Shown here: piece after piece, positions 7,767-15,534 of the stretch
Layout: each line of letters starts with the position of its first letter
Numbering within the stretch: position 1 is the first letter of the stretch
DNA from: Bacillus sp. ISL-37
Lineage (GTDB): Bacteria; Bacillota; Bacilli; Bacillales; Cytobacillaceae
NCBI RefSeq assembly: GCF_018613315.1
Contig: NZ_JAGGQL010000058.1
Coordinates: forward strand, 1 to 33,613
DNA length: 33,613 nt
Direction: 5' to 3'
Notes under the pieces: generated by a model
What the model saw: the letters and a program-made list of their open reading frames with translations, nothing else
The model's database searches: none
Told to the model about the DNA's origin: nothing
Translations under genes and position numbers: made by a program

Positions 7767-8483
7767 ATGAACAAGAAGGTCTTGGTTGTGGATGATGAAC
7801 AATCTATTGTGACACTGCTGAAGTATAATCTCGAACAGGCTGGTTATTCAGTGGTAACCGGTATGGACGGCGAGGAAGGAATCCGCCTTGCAGCTGATGA
7901 AAGACCGGATTTGATGATTTTGGATTTGATGCTTCCGAAGCTCGATGGCATGGAAGTATGCAAGCAGCTCAGGCAGCAGAAAATCAATGTGCCGATTCTG
8001 ATGCTGACGGCAAAAGATGACGAATTTGACAAAGTGCTTGGTTTGGAGCTTGGCGCTGATGATTACATGACTAAGCCGTTCAGTCCGCGTGAGGTAGTAG
8101 CAAGGGTAAAAGCCATTCTCAGAAGGACGCAGACACAGCCAGAAACAGTGGAGGAAAAGCCGGAAGAAGAGGGACAAATAAAAATTGGCGATGTTAGGAT
8201 CATCCCGGATTTCTATGAAGCTTATTTTATGGAAAACTTGCTTGAATTGACTCCGAAAGAATTCGAGCTGCTCCTTTACCTGGCAAAGAATAAAGGCAGG
8301 GTGCTGACTCGTGACCAGCTGCTCAGTGCTGTGTGGAATTATGACTTTGCAGGCGATACAAGAATCGTAGATGTACATATTAGCCACTTACGGGAAAAAA
8401 TAGAACAGAATACGAAAAAGCCATCCTATATCAAAACAATACGAGGCCTGGGATATAAGCTGGAGGAACCAAAGGGAGAATGA
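7767..8483 (+). CDS. phoP: Phosphate-limitation response regulator PhoP
   Basis: An OmpR-family response regulator that activates or represses Pho genes under phosphate starvation. The protein is 238 residues (B. subtilis PhoP has 240). The receiver domain (about 2-120) shows the acidic pair in VVDDEQS, the phosphoacceptor Asp in LMILDLMLPKLDG, the conserved Thr in ILMLTAKD and Lys in DDYMTKPF. A variable linker rich in Glu (PETVEEKPEEEGQ) precedes the winged-helix domain with LTPKEFELLLYLAKNKGRVLTRDQLLSAVWNY and the recognition helix DTRIVDVHISHLREKIE. Start: the ATG at 7767 follows TTTTGGAGG (7753-7761). The frame is open back into the MITE at 7716, but that extension is repeat-derived. Its last four bases overlap the phoR start. 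Confidence 0.97.
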   Translation: MNKKVLVVDDEQSIVTLLKYNLEQAGYSVVTGMDGEEGIRLAADERPDLMILDLMLPKLDGMEVCKQLRQQKINVPILMLTAKDDEFDKVLGLELGADDYMTKPFSPREVVARVKAILRRTQTQPETVEEKPEEEGQIKIGDVRIIPDFYEAYFMENLLELTPKEFELLLYLAKNKGRVLTRDQLLSAVWNYDFAGDTRIVDVHISHLREKIEQNTKKPSYIKTIRGLGYKLEEPKGE

Positions 8484-10246
8484 CAAAGTACCGGACACGT
8501 CTCTTGTTTGCCCTCATTACCCTGATCATCATCGTGTTGGTGGGCTTGGGCCTGCTTTTAGGGCAATTATTCAAGAATTACTACATTAATTCATTCAATG
8601 AACGGTTGAAGATCGAAATGAACCTTTTAACCTCCAATATCGAACAAAATGGAGGACTCACATCGTTGGACACCGAAGAAATTTCGCGGATGAGCGAGTT
8701 GCTTAACGGAAGGATCACCATCGTTGATCTTGAGGGTGATATCCATTATGACACGGGTGAACTATCAAGCACGAAAATCAACAGGCACAGGGATATTATT
8801 GGCGACATCGTTGAAGGGACTCCTGAAGAGCAGAGTGACCTTGAAGTAGGCGGAGGTTTTGACCTGCATTATTATTGGAAACCGCTCATTCATGATGGCG
8901 AAAAAGAAGGCTATGTTTTTTTAACAACAAAGATTGATGAACTGCAGAAAGCTTATCGACAAATCTGGTGGATTCTTACCGTTAGCCTTGGCATGGCATT
9001 AATGGTCATCATCCTTCTTGGCACAAGGATCACCAACCGCTATACGAAACCGATCGAGTCTGCGACAAACGTCGCGATCGAGCTGGCAAAAGGAAATTAT
9101 CGGGCCAGGACATATGAGGATCATATTGATGAAACAGGCATGCTGAGTTCGTCGATCAATATCCTTGCCAGAAATCTTCAGGAACTGATGAAGCTGAAAG
9201 AATCCCAGCAAGACAGATTGTCCACACTGATTGAAAATATGGGCAGCGGTTTGATTCTGATTGACAGCAGGGGCTTTATCAACTTGATTAATAAGCCTTA
9301 CAAAGAAATTTTTAATGTGGAGTCTTCTGAATACCTCTACAAACTTTACTATGAAGTAATTGACCATGAGGAAATTACCCAGATGGTCGAAGAGATTTTC
9401 ATGACAGAACAAAAAGTCCGGAAGCAAGTTGTTTTGCCATTGGAAATCGAACGACGCCATTTCGAAGTTTATGGAGTGCCGATTATCGGGACAAACAATG
9501 TCTGGAAGGGAATCCTTCTCGTTTTCCATGATATTACTGAACTCAAAAAACTGGAACAGATGAGGAAGGACTTTGTGGCAAATGTCTCGCATGAACTTAA
9601 GACACCAATTACCTCGATTAAGGGTTTTTCGGAAACGCTGCTGGATGGTGCGATGCATGATAAGGCAACACTTGAAGCATTCCTCGAAATCATTTTAAAG
9701 GAAAGTGACCGTCTTCAGGTATTGATCCAGGAATTGCTGGACCTTTCGAAGATTGAGCAGCATGGTTTCCGGCTGACTATAGGGACAGTTGATCTCGTAA
9801 AAGAAGCCAATGAAGTTATTGAGATTTTAAAAAGGAAAGCGGCACAAAAGGATATTATGCTGAAGCTCAGTCAGCCAAGCGAAGAGGCGGTCATTGAAGG
9901 AGACCCAGACAGGCTCAAGCAGGTGCTGATCAACCTTGTCAGCAATGCAATTACCTACACTCCAAATGGAGGCAGTGTAGAGATTTCTTTAACTGATCAG
10001 GAAGATTCCGTTTCAATTGTGGTCAAGGATTCAGGTATAGGGATCGAGAAGAGCGAAATAACGAGGATCTTTGAACGATTTTATCGGGTGGACAAGGCAA
10101 GAAGCCGGAACTCCGGCGGAACAGGGTTAGGCCTCGCCATCGTCAAACACATTGTTGAAGCACATAAAGGACATATCGAAGTTGACAGCCAGATTGGCAA
10201 AGGTACAGCGTTTACAATCAAGCTCTTTAAAAAGTTGCCTCAATAG
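8480..10246 (+). CDS. phoR: Phosphate-sensing histidine kinase PhoR (PnpS)
   Basis: A 588-residue membrane sensor kinase, the partner of PhoP. The order is TM1 at about 8-30, an extracellular PAS/PDC-like sensor (31-161), TM2 at about 162-182, HAMP (185-240), a cytoplasmic PAS domain (about 245-350, LSTLIENMGSGLILIDSRG), then HisKA with the phosphoacceptor His371 in FVANVSHELKTPITSIKGF. The ATPase domain carries the N box (QVLINLVSNAITYTP), G1 (VKDSGIGIEKSE), F box (IFERFYRVDKARSR) and G2 (GGTGLGLAIVKHIV). The start ATG at 8480 overlaps the phoP stop in ATGA, implying translational coupling. Length and domain order match B. subtilis PhoR (579 residues). It is followed by a terminator at 10290-10320. 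Confidence 0.97.
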   Translation: MTKYRTRLLFALITLIIIVLVGLGLLLGQLFKNYYINSFNERLKIEMNLLTSNIEQNGGLTSLDTEEISRMSELLNGRITIVDLEGDIHYDTGELSSTKINRHRDIIGDIVEGTPEEQSDLEVGGGFDLHYYWKPLIHDGEKEGYVFLTTKIDELQKAYRQIWWILTVSLGMALMVIILLGTRITNRYTKPIESATNVAIELAKGNYRARTYEDHIDETGMLSSSINILARNLQELMKLKESQQDRLSTLIENMGSGLILIDSRGFINLINKPYKEIFNVESSEYLYKLYYEVIDHEEITQMVEEIFMTEQKVRKQVVLPLEIERRHFEVYGVPIIGTNNVWKGILLVFHDITELKKLEQMRKDFVANVSHELKTPITSIKGFSETLLDGAMHDKATLEAFLEIILKESDRLQVLIQELLDLSKIEQHGFRLTIGTVDLVKEANEVIEILKRKAAQKDIMLKLSQPSEEAVIEGDPDRLKQVLINLVSNAITYTPNGGSVEISLTDQEDSVSIVVKDSGIGIEKSEITRIFERFYRVDKARSRNSGGTGLGLAIVKHIVEAHKGHIEVDSQIGKGTAFTIKLFKKLPQ

Positions 10247-10289
10247 GGGAAAACAATCAAGAGTCAAATAAGTAAAATATCAATTAGCA

Positions 10290-10320
10290 AGTCCAATTCG
10301 TAACAGAATTGGGCTTTTTC
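10290..10320 (+). terminator. Terminator after phoR
   Basis: A 7-bp stem CCAATTC/GAATTGG with a GTAACA loop, followed by a GCTTTTT tail. Confidence 0.75.
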
Positions 10321-10327
10321 AAATTGA

Positions 10328-10376
10328 TTCCTCCGGAAAGCGAAGCAACTGGTACTAAAATCGACAGTCAATTTTG
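10328..10376 (+). repeat. Decayed remnant of repeat family B end
   Basis: The stretch CCGGAAAGCGAAGCAACTGG, followed by an AAAATCGACAG-like segment, matches the right part of the element at 12659-12839 (GCGGAAAGCGAAGCGCCTGG then AAAATCAACAG) with several changes. No left half is present, so this is a remnant. Confidence 0.55.
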
Positions 10377-10389
10377 AAAAAGTCCCAAA

Positions 10390-10443
10390 TTTACATTCAC
10401 TTAACAAAAGGTTTATTTTTCCTTAACACTGCCTTGCTAAAAT
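10390..10443 (+). promoter_or_regulatory. PhoP-type promoter with four phased boxes
   Basis: Four TT[AT]A[CT][AT]-type boxes sit at exactly 11-bp intervals: TTTACA 10390-10395, TTAACA 10401-10406, TTTATT 10412-10417, TTAACA 10423-10428. The last ends 9 bp before an extended -10, TGC-TAAAAT (10435-10443). This is the core layout of PhoP-activated B. subtilis promoters: four direct repeats at about -20 to -60, 5-bp gaps, poor -35. The predicted transcript start is near 10451. It is well placed for a PhoP target immediately downstream of phoPR. Confidence 0.8.
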
Positions 10444-10450
10444 CATTAGT

Positions 10451-10512
10451 GAAAACCCCTTCATCCAAGGAGCTAGAAAAAAGCACAAGCCGACCCCGCT
10501 TGTGCTTTTTTC
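10451..10512 (+). ncRNA. Candidate PhoP-dependent small RNA (or remnant leader), about 62 nt
   Basis: The PhoP-type promoter is followed only by ~30 nt and a strong terminator (10477-10512). No ATG, GTG or TTG with a usable frame exists between start and terminator. A ribosome-site-like AAGGAG at 10467-10472 has no start codon after it. It is therefore either a small regulatory RNA or the stub left when a Pho gene, for example a pst operon, was lost. Untested. Confidence 0.5.
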
Positions 10513-10513
10513 A
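10477..10513. terminator. Strong bidirectional terminator
   Basis: A perfect 10-bp stem AAGCACAAGC/GCTTGTGCTT with a 7-base loop, flanked by A-run and T-run that extend the stem. Confidence 0.9.
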
Positions 10514-10572
10514 TATGTCATGTATACAAAAACCACCATTGTAACAAAACTGTATTTCATTTATCATTCTTT

Positions 10573-10598
10573 TGAAACTTTTACTGTTTATAAACGTA
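10573..10598 (+). promoter_or_regulatory. sigma-W-type promoter of hflK-hflC
   Basis: TGAAAC at 10573-10578, exactly 16 bp, then CGTA at 10595-10598, 40 bp before the hflK start. This is the full B. subtilis sigma-W consensus. Other Bacillus SPFH/flotillin genes are known sigma-W targets, which fits. Confidence 0.8.
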
Positions 10599-10638
10599 AA
10601 AACAAACATAGACAAAAGCATAGGAAGAGGGGAATGAG

Positions 10639-11607
10639 ATGGTGAGCTTAAAGCAAATTTACGTGACGGGCGGAATTGTTGTCCTGGCCATTATTTTAGG
10701 TGTTTCGGCGTTCACTACATGGTATACGGTCGATGAATCTGAACAGGCTGTGATTTTGACGTTTGGAAAAGTGGAGGAAGGGATTAGCGAACCGGGGTTG
10801 CACTTTAAGCTGCCTTGGCCAATCCAGAGTGTCGAGAAATTATCGAAAGAAACTTTCAGCCTCCAGTTTGGTTATGAGGAAAAGAATGGGAAAATCCAGG
10901 AGTTCCCTGATGAAACAAAGATGATTACCGGCGACGAAAACATCGTGCTTGCCGACCTGGTTGTACAATGGAAAATAACCGACCCGGAAAAATACTTATA
11001 TAACGCCGATAATCCGAGGGAAATCTTGTATGACGCTACTTCAGCGTCAGTAAGAAGCATTATCGGAAGTTCTCTAATCGATGATGCATTGACTTCAGGT
11101 AAAGCTGAAATCGAAGCAGAGGTCCGTGACTTATTGTCCTCATTGATTGAAAAGTATGATATGGGTGTATCCGTCCTAGGTGTAAAGCTACAGGATGTTG
11201 AATTGCCAAATGAAGAAGTGCGAAAGGCTTTTACCGATGTTACGGATGCGCGTGAAACAATGAACACGAAAATCAATGAGGCAAAGAAATACCGCAACCA
11301 GAAGTTGAACGAAGCCCAGGGGGAAAAGGATGCGCTGATCTCAAGAGCGGAAGGGGAAAAAGCTGCGAGGATTGAACGGGCTAGAGGTGACGTGGCGGTA
11401 TTCAATAAACTGCTTGTTGAATACAAAACTAATCCGGACATCACAAGACAGCGTTTAATTCTAGAAACGCTTGAGCAAGTTCTGCCGGGAACAGAAATTT
11501 ACATCATGAATGATGATGGCAATACAATGAAGTATTTCCCGATTCGTCCGCTTGAAGCAGATAAACCGAAGTCAGAGAAGGAAGGCAGTGAAAAGAATAA
11601 TGGTTGA
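10639..11607 (+). CDS. hflK: HflK, SPFH/band-7 membrane protein (FtsH modulator)
   Basis: In characterised bacteria HflK and HflC form a large membrane cage that encloses and modulates the FtsH protease. This protein has 322 residues. A single N-terminal signal anchor (about 6-28, IYVTGGIVVLAIILGVSAF) puts the rest outside the membrane. It is followed by the band-7 domain beginning TVDESEQAVILTFGKVEEGISEPGLHFKLPWPIQ, then a charged coiled-coil arm rich in Glu/Ala/Arg (about 195-260, including AEGEKAARIERARGD) and a C-terminal part with ETLEQVLPGTEIYIMNDDG. Start: the ATG at 10639 follows GAAGAGGGG; an ATG at 10634 is in another frame. It overlaps hflC by 8 bases. B. subtilis has no hflKC here. 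Confidence 0.93.
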   Translation: MVSLKQIYVTGGIVVLAIILGVSAFTTWYTVDESEQAVILTFGKVEEGISEPGLHFKLPWPIQSVEKLSKETFSLQFGYEEKNGKIQEFPDETKMITGDENIVLADLVVQWKITDPEKYLYNADNPREILYDATSASVRSIIGSSLIDDALTSGKAEIEAEVRDLLSSLIEKYDMGVSVLGVKLQDVELPNEEVRKAFTDVTDARETMNTKINEAKKYRNQKLNEAQGEKDALISRAEGEKAARIERARGDVAVFNKLLVEYKTNPDITRQRLILETLEQVLPGTEIYIMNDDGNTMKYFPIRPLEADKPKSEKEGSEKNNG

Positions 11608-12529
11608 TCAAAACGTGATTGATATAAATGAACGCGGCGGTGGATCTTGGAAAAAGTACACCAAATTCGGAATCCTCCTAGTCATCCTTATTGCACTGCT
11701 TGTCTTTATTTTTACGAATGTTTTCATCGTAAAGCAAGGCGAGTATAAAGTGGTCAGGCAATTTGGAGAGGTCGTAAGGATCATCAAAGAACCTGGCTTG
11801 AATTACAAAGTTCCGTTTATCCAGAGTGTAACGACACTGCCTAAATACCAGCTGACATATGATGTTTCCCAGGCAGAAATCAACACGAAGGATAAAAAGA
11901 GAATGTTGATCGACAATTATGCTATCTGGCGAATTGAAGACCCTAAAAAGATGATCTCCAATGCCCGGACGCTGGAGGGTGCGGAATCAAGAATGGAGGA
12001 ATTCATCTATTCCGTTGTCCGTTCTGAGCTTGGTAAGCTGGACTATGATGAAATCATCAATGATGAAAAGTCATCTCGTGGTTCATTGAATGACAGGGTA
12101 ACCGAAAAGGTCAATGAGCTGCTAGATGGCGGTAATTATGGTGTCGTTGTGACCGATGTTCGCATGAAGAGAACCGATCTACCGGCAGAAAACGAAATGT
12201 CGGTATTTACGAGAATGATTTCCGAGCGTGAATCAAAGGCGCAGGAATACCTTTCCATGGGGGATGCAGAGAAAAACAGAGTCATCGCCCAGACGGACAG
12301 GGAAGTGAAAGAGCTTCTCGCAAAGGCATCAGCAGACGCTGAGACCATCCGAGGCGAAGGGGAAGGGGAAGCTGCTAAAGTATACAACCAAACATTCTCC
12401 AAAGACCCAGAATTCTATTCAATGTTCCGCACACTGGAATCTTATAAAAAGACAATCAACGGCGAAACCGTCATTGTCCTCCCATCTGATTCACCATACG
12501 CAAGAATGCTGATGGGTTACACAAATTAA
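11600..12529 (+). CDS. hflC: HflC, SPFH/band-7 membrane protein (FtsH modulator)
   Basis: Partner of HflK, 309 residues from the ATG at 11600. After a short basic cytoplasmic tail (ending WKKYTKF) comes one transmembrane anchor (about 20-40, GILLVILIALLVFIFTNVFIV). The HflC hallmark VKQGEYKVVRQFGEVVRIIKEPGLNYKVPFIQSV follows, then NTKDKKRMLIDNYAIWRIEDP, and a long alanine/glutamate-rich coiled-coil arm with MGDAEKNRVIAQTDREVKELLAKASADAETIRGEGEGEAAKVYN. The start overlaps the last 8 bases of hflK, so the two are translationally coupled. The open frame begins earlier, at 11552, but that would deeply overlap hflK. A large-loop terminator follows. Confidence 0.93.
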   Translation: MVDQNVIDINERGGGSWKKYTKFGILLVILIALLVFIFTNVFIVKQGEYKVVRQFGEVVRIIKEPGLNYKVPFIQSVTTLPKYQLTYDVSQAEINTKDKKRMLIDNYAIWRIEDPKKMISNARTLEGAESRMEEFIYSVVRSELGKLDYDEIINDEKSSRGSLNDRVTEKVNELLDGGNYGVVVTDVRMKRTDLPAENEMSVFTRMISERESKAQEYLSMGDAEKNRVIAQTDREVKELLAKASADAETIRGEGEGEAAKVYNQTFSKDPEFYSMFRTLESYKKTINGETVIVLPSDSPYARMLMGYTN

Positions 12530-12540
12530 TAGAGCCAACC

Positions 12541-12608
12541 AAAAGGCCGTTATTTTTCTTTCTATCATCTCTCATGATAAAATAGGAAGGAATCTAACGG
12601 TCTTTTTT
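12541..12608 (+). terminator. Terminator after hflC
   Basis: The arms AAAGGCCGTTA (12542) and TAACGGTCTTT (12595) pair across a ~42-base loop, with one G-T, followed by a T-run. The large loop is unusual but the arms are clear. Confidence 0.65.
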
Positions 12609-12658
12609 CTAAATAAAATCATGCATCGAAAATCTGCATGAAATTGGATTTTCTTTTA

Positions 12659-12839
12659 GGCTCTGTTCATGCCAATGATGTTTTTACTCCTGTTGATTGT
12701 AGTGGAAGGCGCGAAGACTCCTGCGGGATCAGCTGGACAGGTGAGACCCCACAGGAGCTTGCTCCGAGGAGGCTCACCGCCAGCCCCGCGGAAAGCGAAG
12801 CGCCTGGAACGAAAATCAACAGCCTTGATAAACAGAGCC
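12659..12839 (+). mobile_element. MITE-like element, family B, copy 1 (upstream of polA)
   Basis: A 181-bp non-coding element with perfect 9-bp terminal inverted repeats GGCTCTGTT/AACAGAGCC, extending to 12 of 13 bases. It is flanked by an exact 8-bp direct repeat TTCTTTTA (12651-12658 and 12840-12847). A GC-rich core (about 12690-12800), itself largely an inverted repeat, contains blocks such as GGATCAGCTGGACAGGTGAG and GAGGAGGCTCACCGCCAGCC. I recall this core as a common intergenic repeat of Bacillus-like genomes. The right end lies 25 bp before the polA ATG, just upstream of its ribosome site. Other copies or remnants are at 19514-19724, 31096-31140 and 10328-10376. Confidence 0.8.
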
Positions 12840-12864
12840 TTCTTTTAAATAGAGGAGGAATAAC

Positions 12865-15495
12865 ATGTCTAAAAAGCTTGTTTTGATAGATGGAAACAGT
12901 ATTGCATACCGTGCGTTTTTTGCACTGCCGCTGTTGAATAATGAAAAAGGAATACATACCAATGCCGTTTATGGTTTTACGATGATGCTGATGAAAATTC
13001 TCGAGGATGAAAAGCCTACCCATATTCTTGTTGCGTTTGATGCCGGGAAAACGACGTTCAGGCATAAAACCTTCAGTGAGTACAAGGGAGGAAGGCAAAA
13101 AACTCCGCCTGAGCTTTCTGAGCAGTTTCCGTTTATCCGTGAACTGCTAACGGCTTATGGTATCTCGCAATACGAGCTGGAGAACTATGAAGCCGATGAC
13201 ATTATCGGTACATTAAGCTTGCAGGCTGAAAAAGAAGGATTCGAAACAAAGGTCATTTCAGGGGATAAGGACTTAACCCAGTTGAGTTCTGAAAAAACGA
13301 CAGTCAATATCACAAGAAAAGGAATCACCGATATTGAAGAATATACGCCTGAGCATATCAAGGAGAAATATGGTCTCACAGCGGAACAAATCATTGATAT
13401 GAAAGGTCTCATGGGCGATGCATCCGATAATATTCCAGGAGTTCCTGGAGTAGGGGAAAAAACAGCAATCAAGCTATTGAAGGAATACGGCACACTTGAG
13501 AATCTTTTGGATTCAATTGATCAAGTCAGCGGGAACAAGCTTAAGGAAAAGTTAGAGGAATTCAAAGACCAGGCCGTCATGAGCAAGGAACTCGCAACCA
13601 TCACGCGGGAAGCACCTGTGGGAGTAGAGTTGAGTGAGCTTGAGTATGAAGGAGAAGAGAACGAAAAGCTCGTGAAAATGTTCAAGGAACTTGGGTTCAA
13701 TTCCCTGCTGGACAAGCTGGGATTAGTTACGGAAGCAGAAAATGTAGAACTTGAAGACATTGAGTTCAAGCAGCTGGATCAGATTGAGAAAGATATTTTT
13801 GCCAAAGACAATGGCTTTTATGTTGAGGTGCTAGAAGATAATTACCATTATGCCGATATTATCGGCTTTGCTGTTGTAAATGAAAATGGCAGCTTCTACC
13901 TGCCTGTAAAAATAGCACTGGAATCTGAAGAGTTCAAGAAATGGGCCGAGGATGAGTCCAGCAAAAAAACAGTCTATGATGCGAAACGTTCCGAGGTTTC
14001 ATTGCGGCATCACGGTATCCATCTGAAGGGTGCCGACTTCGATGTGTCACTTGCATCCTATATCATCAATCCTTCGGAGTCACCAGATGACCTGTCTGCC
14101 ATTGCAAGACAGCATGGATTTACGAGTGTGCAGGCTGACGCAGCTGTCTATGGAAAAGGTGCAAAACGGAAAATACCTGATGATAATATCCTTGGAGAGC
14201 ATCTAGTCCGCAAGGCAGATGTACTTTTGTCATTAAAAGAAAAGCTTGAGCAGGAGCTATGGGACAATGACCAACATGATCTGTTCAGAAGTCTTGAAAT
14301 GCCGCTATCATTGGTGCTTGCTGATATGGAATATCAGGGCGTTAAGCTTGATATGAATCGCCTGGATAATATGGGTGAAGAAATCAAAGGTCGTCTAGCC
14401 GATATCGAAACCAGGATTTTTGAAATGGCAGGAGAACAGTTCAATATCAATTCTCCTAAACAATTAGGTGTCATCCTTTTTGAAAAACTGGGACTGCCTG
14501 CCGTGAAAAAGACGAAAACAGGCTATTCTACCTCAGCGGATGTCCTTGAAAAATTGGCGCCGAAACATAAAATCATTGAAGAAATTCTTAACTATCGCCA
14601 GCTAGGAAAATTGCAATCAACATATATCGAAGGCTTGCAAAAGGTCGTCAATAAAGAGACAGAAAAAGTGCATACAAGATTCAACCAGGCGCTAACAGCG
14701 ACAGGAAGATTGAGCTCGACGGATCCGAACCTGCAGAACATCCCAATCAGGTTAGAAGAAGGTCGGAAAATCAGGCAGGCATTTGTTCCATCCGAAAAAG
14801 GCTGGGTCATCTTTGCAGCGGACTATTCGCAAATTGAACTTCGTGTTCTCGCCCATATTGCGGGCGATGAGAAACTGATTGATGCTTTCCAGAATGACAT
14901 GGATATCCATACCAAGACGGCAATGGAGGTATTTAATGTAGGGAAAGATGAAGTCTCCTCCAATATGCGCCGACATGCAAAAGCAGTTAACTTCGGAATT
15001 GTTTACGGAATCAGCGATTATGGATTATCCCAGAGCCTGAACATTACAAGGAAGGAAGCTGGCGAATTCATTGAGCGCTACCTTGAAAGCTATCCTGGTG
15101 TCAAAGAATATATGGATGAAATCGTTAAGGATGCAAAAGCGAAGGGCTATGTCCAAACATTATTACATCGCCGCAGATATATCCCTGAAATTACGGCACG
15201 AAACTTCAACCTAAGGAGTTTTGCGGAACGGACGGCTATGAATACTCCGATCCAGGGAAGTGCCGCAGATATTATCAAGAAGGCAATGATTGATATGGCA
15301 GAGAGACTCCGCGAAGAGGGCATAAAGACAAGACTGCTGCTTCAGGTACATGATGAATTGATTTTTGAAGCACCTGAGGATGAAATTGAGTTATTGAAAA
15401 AGATCGTGCCAGAAGTCATGGAAAATGCCATTGAATTGAAGGTGCCGTTAAAGGTGGACTTCTCATATGGCCCGACTTGGTATGACGCAAAGTAG
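12865..15495 (+). CDS. polA: DNA polymerase I
   Basis: Repair and Okazaki-fragment-processing polymerase, 876 residues. The 5'-3' exonuclease domain (1 to about 290) starts LVLIDGNSIAYRAFFALP and includes FDAGKTTFRHK, ADDIIGTL and GDASDNIPGVPGVGEKTA. The middle domain (about 300-465) lacks the acidic DxE triad, so proofreading is inactive, as in other Bacillus Pol I. The polymerase domain has motif A with Asp653 (FAADYSQIELRVLAHIAGD), motif B RRHAKAVNFGIVYGIS and motif C with Asp830 (LLQVHDELIFE); these residue numbers coincide with those of B. stearothermophilus Pol I. Start: the ATG at 12865 follows AGAGGAGG. It is 39 bp upstream of mutM and probably in one transcript with it. A MITE sits directly before its ribosome site. 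Confidence 0.98.
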   Translation: MSKKLVLIDGNSIAYRAFFALPLLNNEKGIHTNAVYGFTMMLMKILEDEKPTHILVAFDAGKTTFRHKTFSEYKGGRQKTPPELSEQFPFIRELLTAYGISQYELENYEADDIIGTLSLQAEKEGFETKVISGDKDLTQLSSEKTTVNITRKGITDIEEYTPEHIKEKYGLTAEQIIDMKGLMGDASDNIPGVPGVGEKTAIKLLKEYGTLENLLDSIDQVSGNKLKEKLEEFKDQAVMSKELATITREAPVGVELSELEYEGEENEKLVKMFKELGFNSLLDKLGLVTEAENVELEDIEFKQLDQIEKDIFAKDNGFYVEVLEDNYHYADIIGFAVVNENGSFYLPVKIALESEEFKKWAEDESSKKTVYDAKRSEVSLRHHGIHLKGADFDVSLASYIINPSESPDDLSAIARQHGFTSVQADAAVYGKGAKRKIPDDNILGEHLVRKADVLLSLKEKLEQELWDNDQHDLFRSLEMPLSLVLADMEYQGVKLDMNRLDNMGEEIKGRLADIETRIFEMAGEQFNINSPKQLGVILFEKLGLPAVKKTKTGYSTSADVLEKLAPKHKIIEEILNYRQLGKLQSTYIEGLQKVVNKETEKVHTRFNQALTATGRLSSTDPNLQNIPIRLEEGRKIRQAFVPSEKGWVIFAADYSQIELRVLAHIAGDEKLIDAFQNDMDIHTKTAMEVFNVGKDEVSSNMRRHAKAVNFGIVYGISDYGLSQSLNITRKEAGEFIERYLESYPGVKEYMDEIVKDAKAKGYVQTLLHRRRYIPEITARNFNLRSFAERTAMNTPIQGSAADIIKKAMIDMAERLREEGIKTRLLLQVHDELIFEAPEDEIELLKKIVPEVMENAIELKVPLKVDFSYGPTWYDAK

Positions 15496-15534
15496 CATTT
15501 GCAACAGGATTTTTACAGAGAAAGGCGGGATAAA

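Noticed and set aside
8999-9658. 219-codon reverse-strand frame inside phoR
   Set aside because: An antisense shadow of a well-supported gene; composition rich in His, Phe and Cys, as expected for such shadows.
12638-13098. Two open frames overlapping the region before polA
   Set aside because: They are made from the family B MITE and from antisense polA sequence, with no ribosome site.
13800-14250. Active proofreading exonuclease in PolA
   Set aside because: The domain is present but the acidic metal ligands are absent, as in other Bacillus Pol I; not a new defect.
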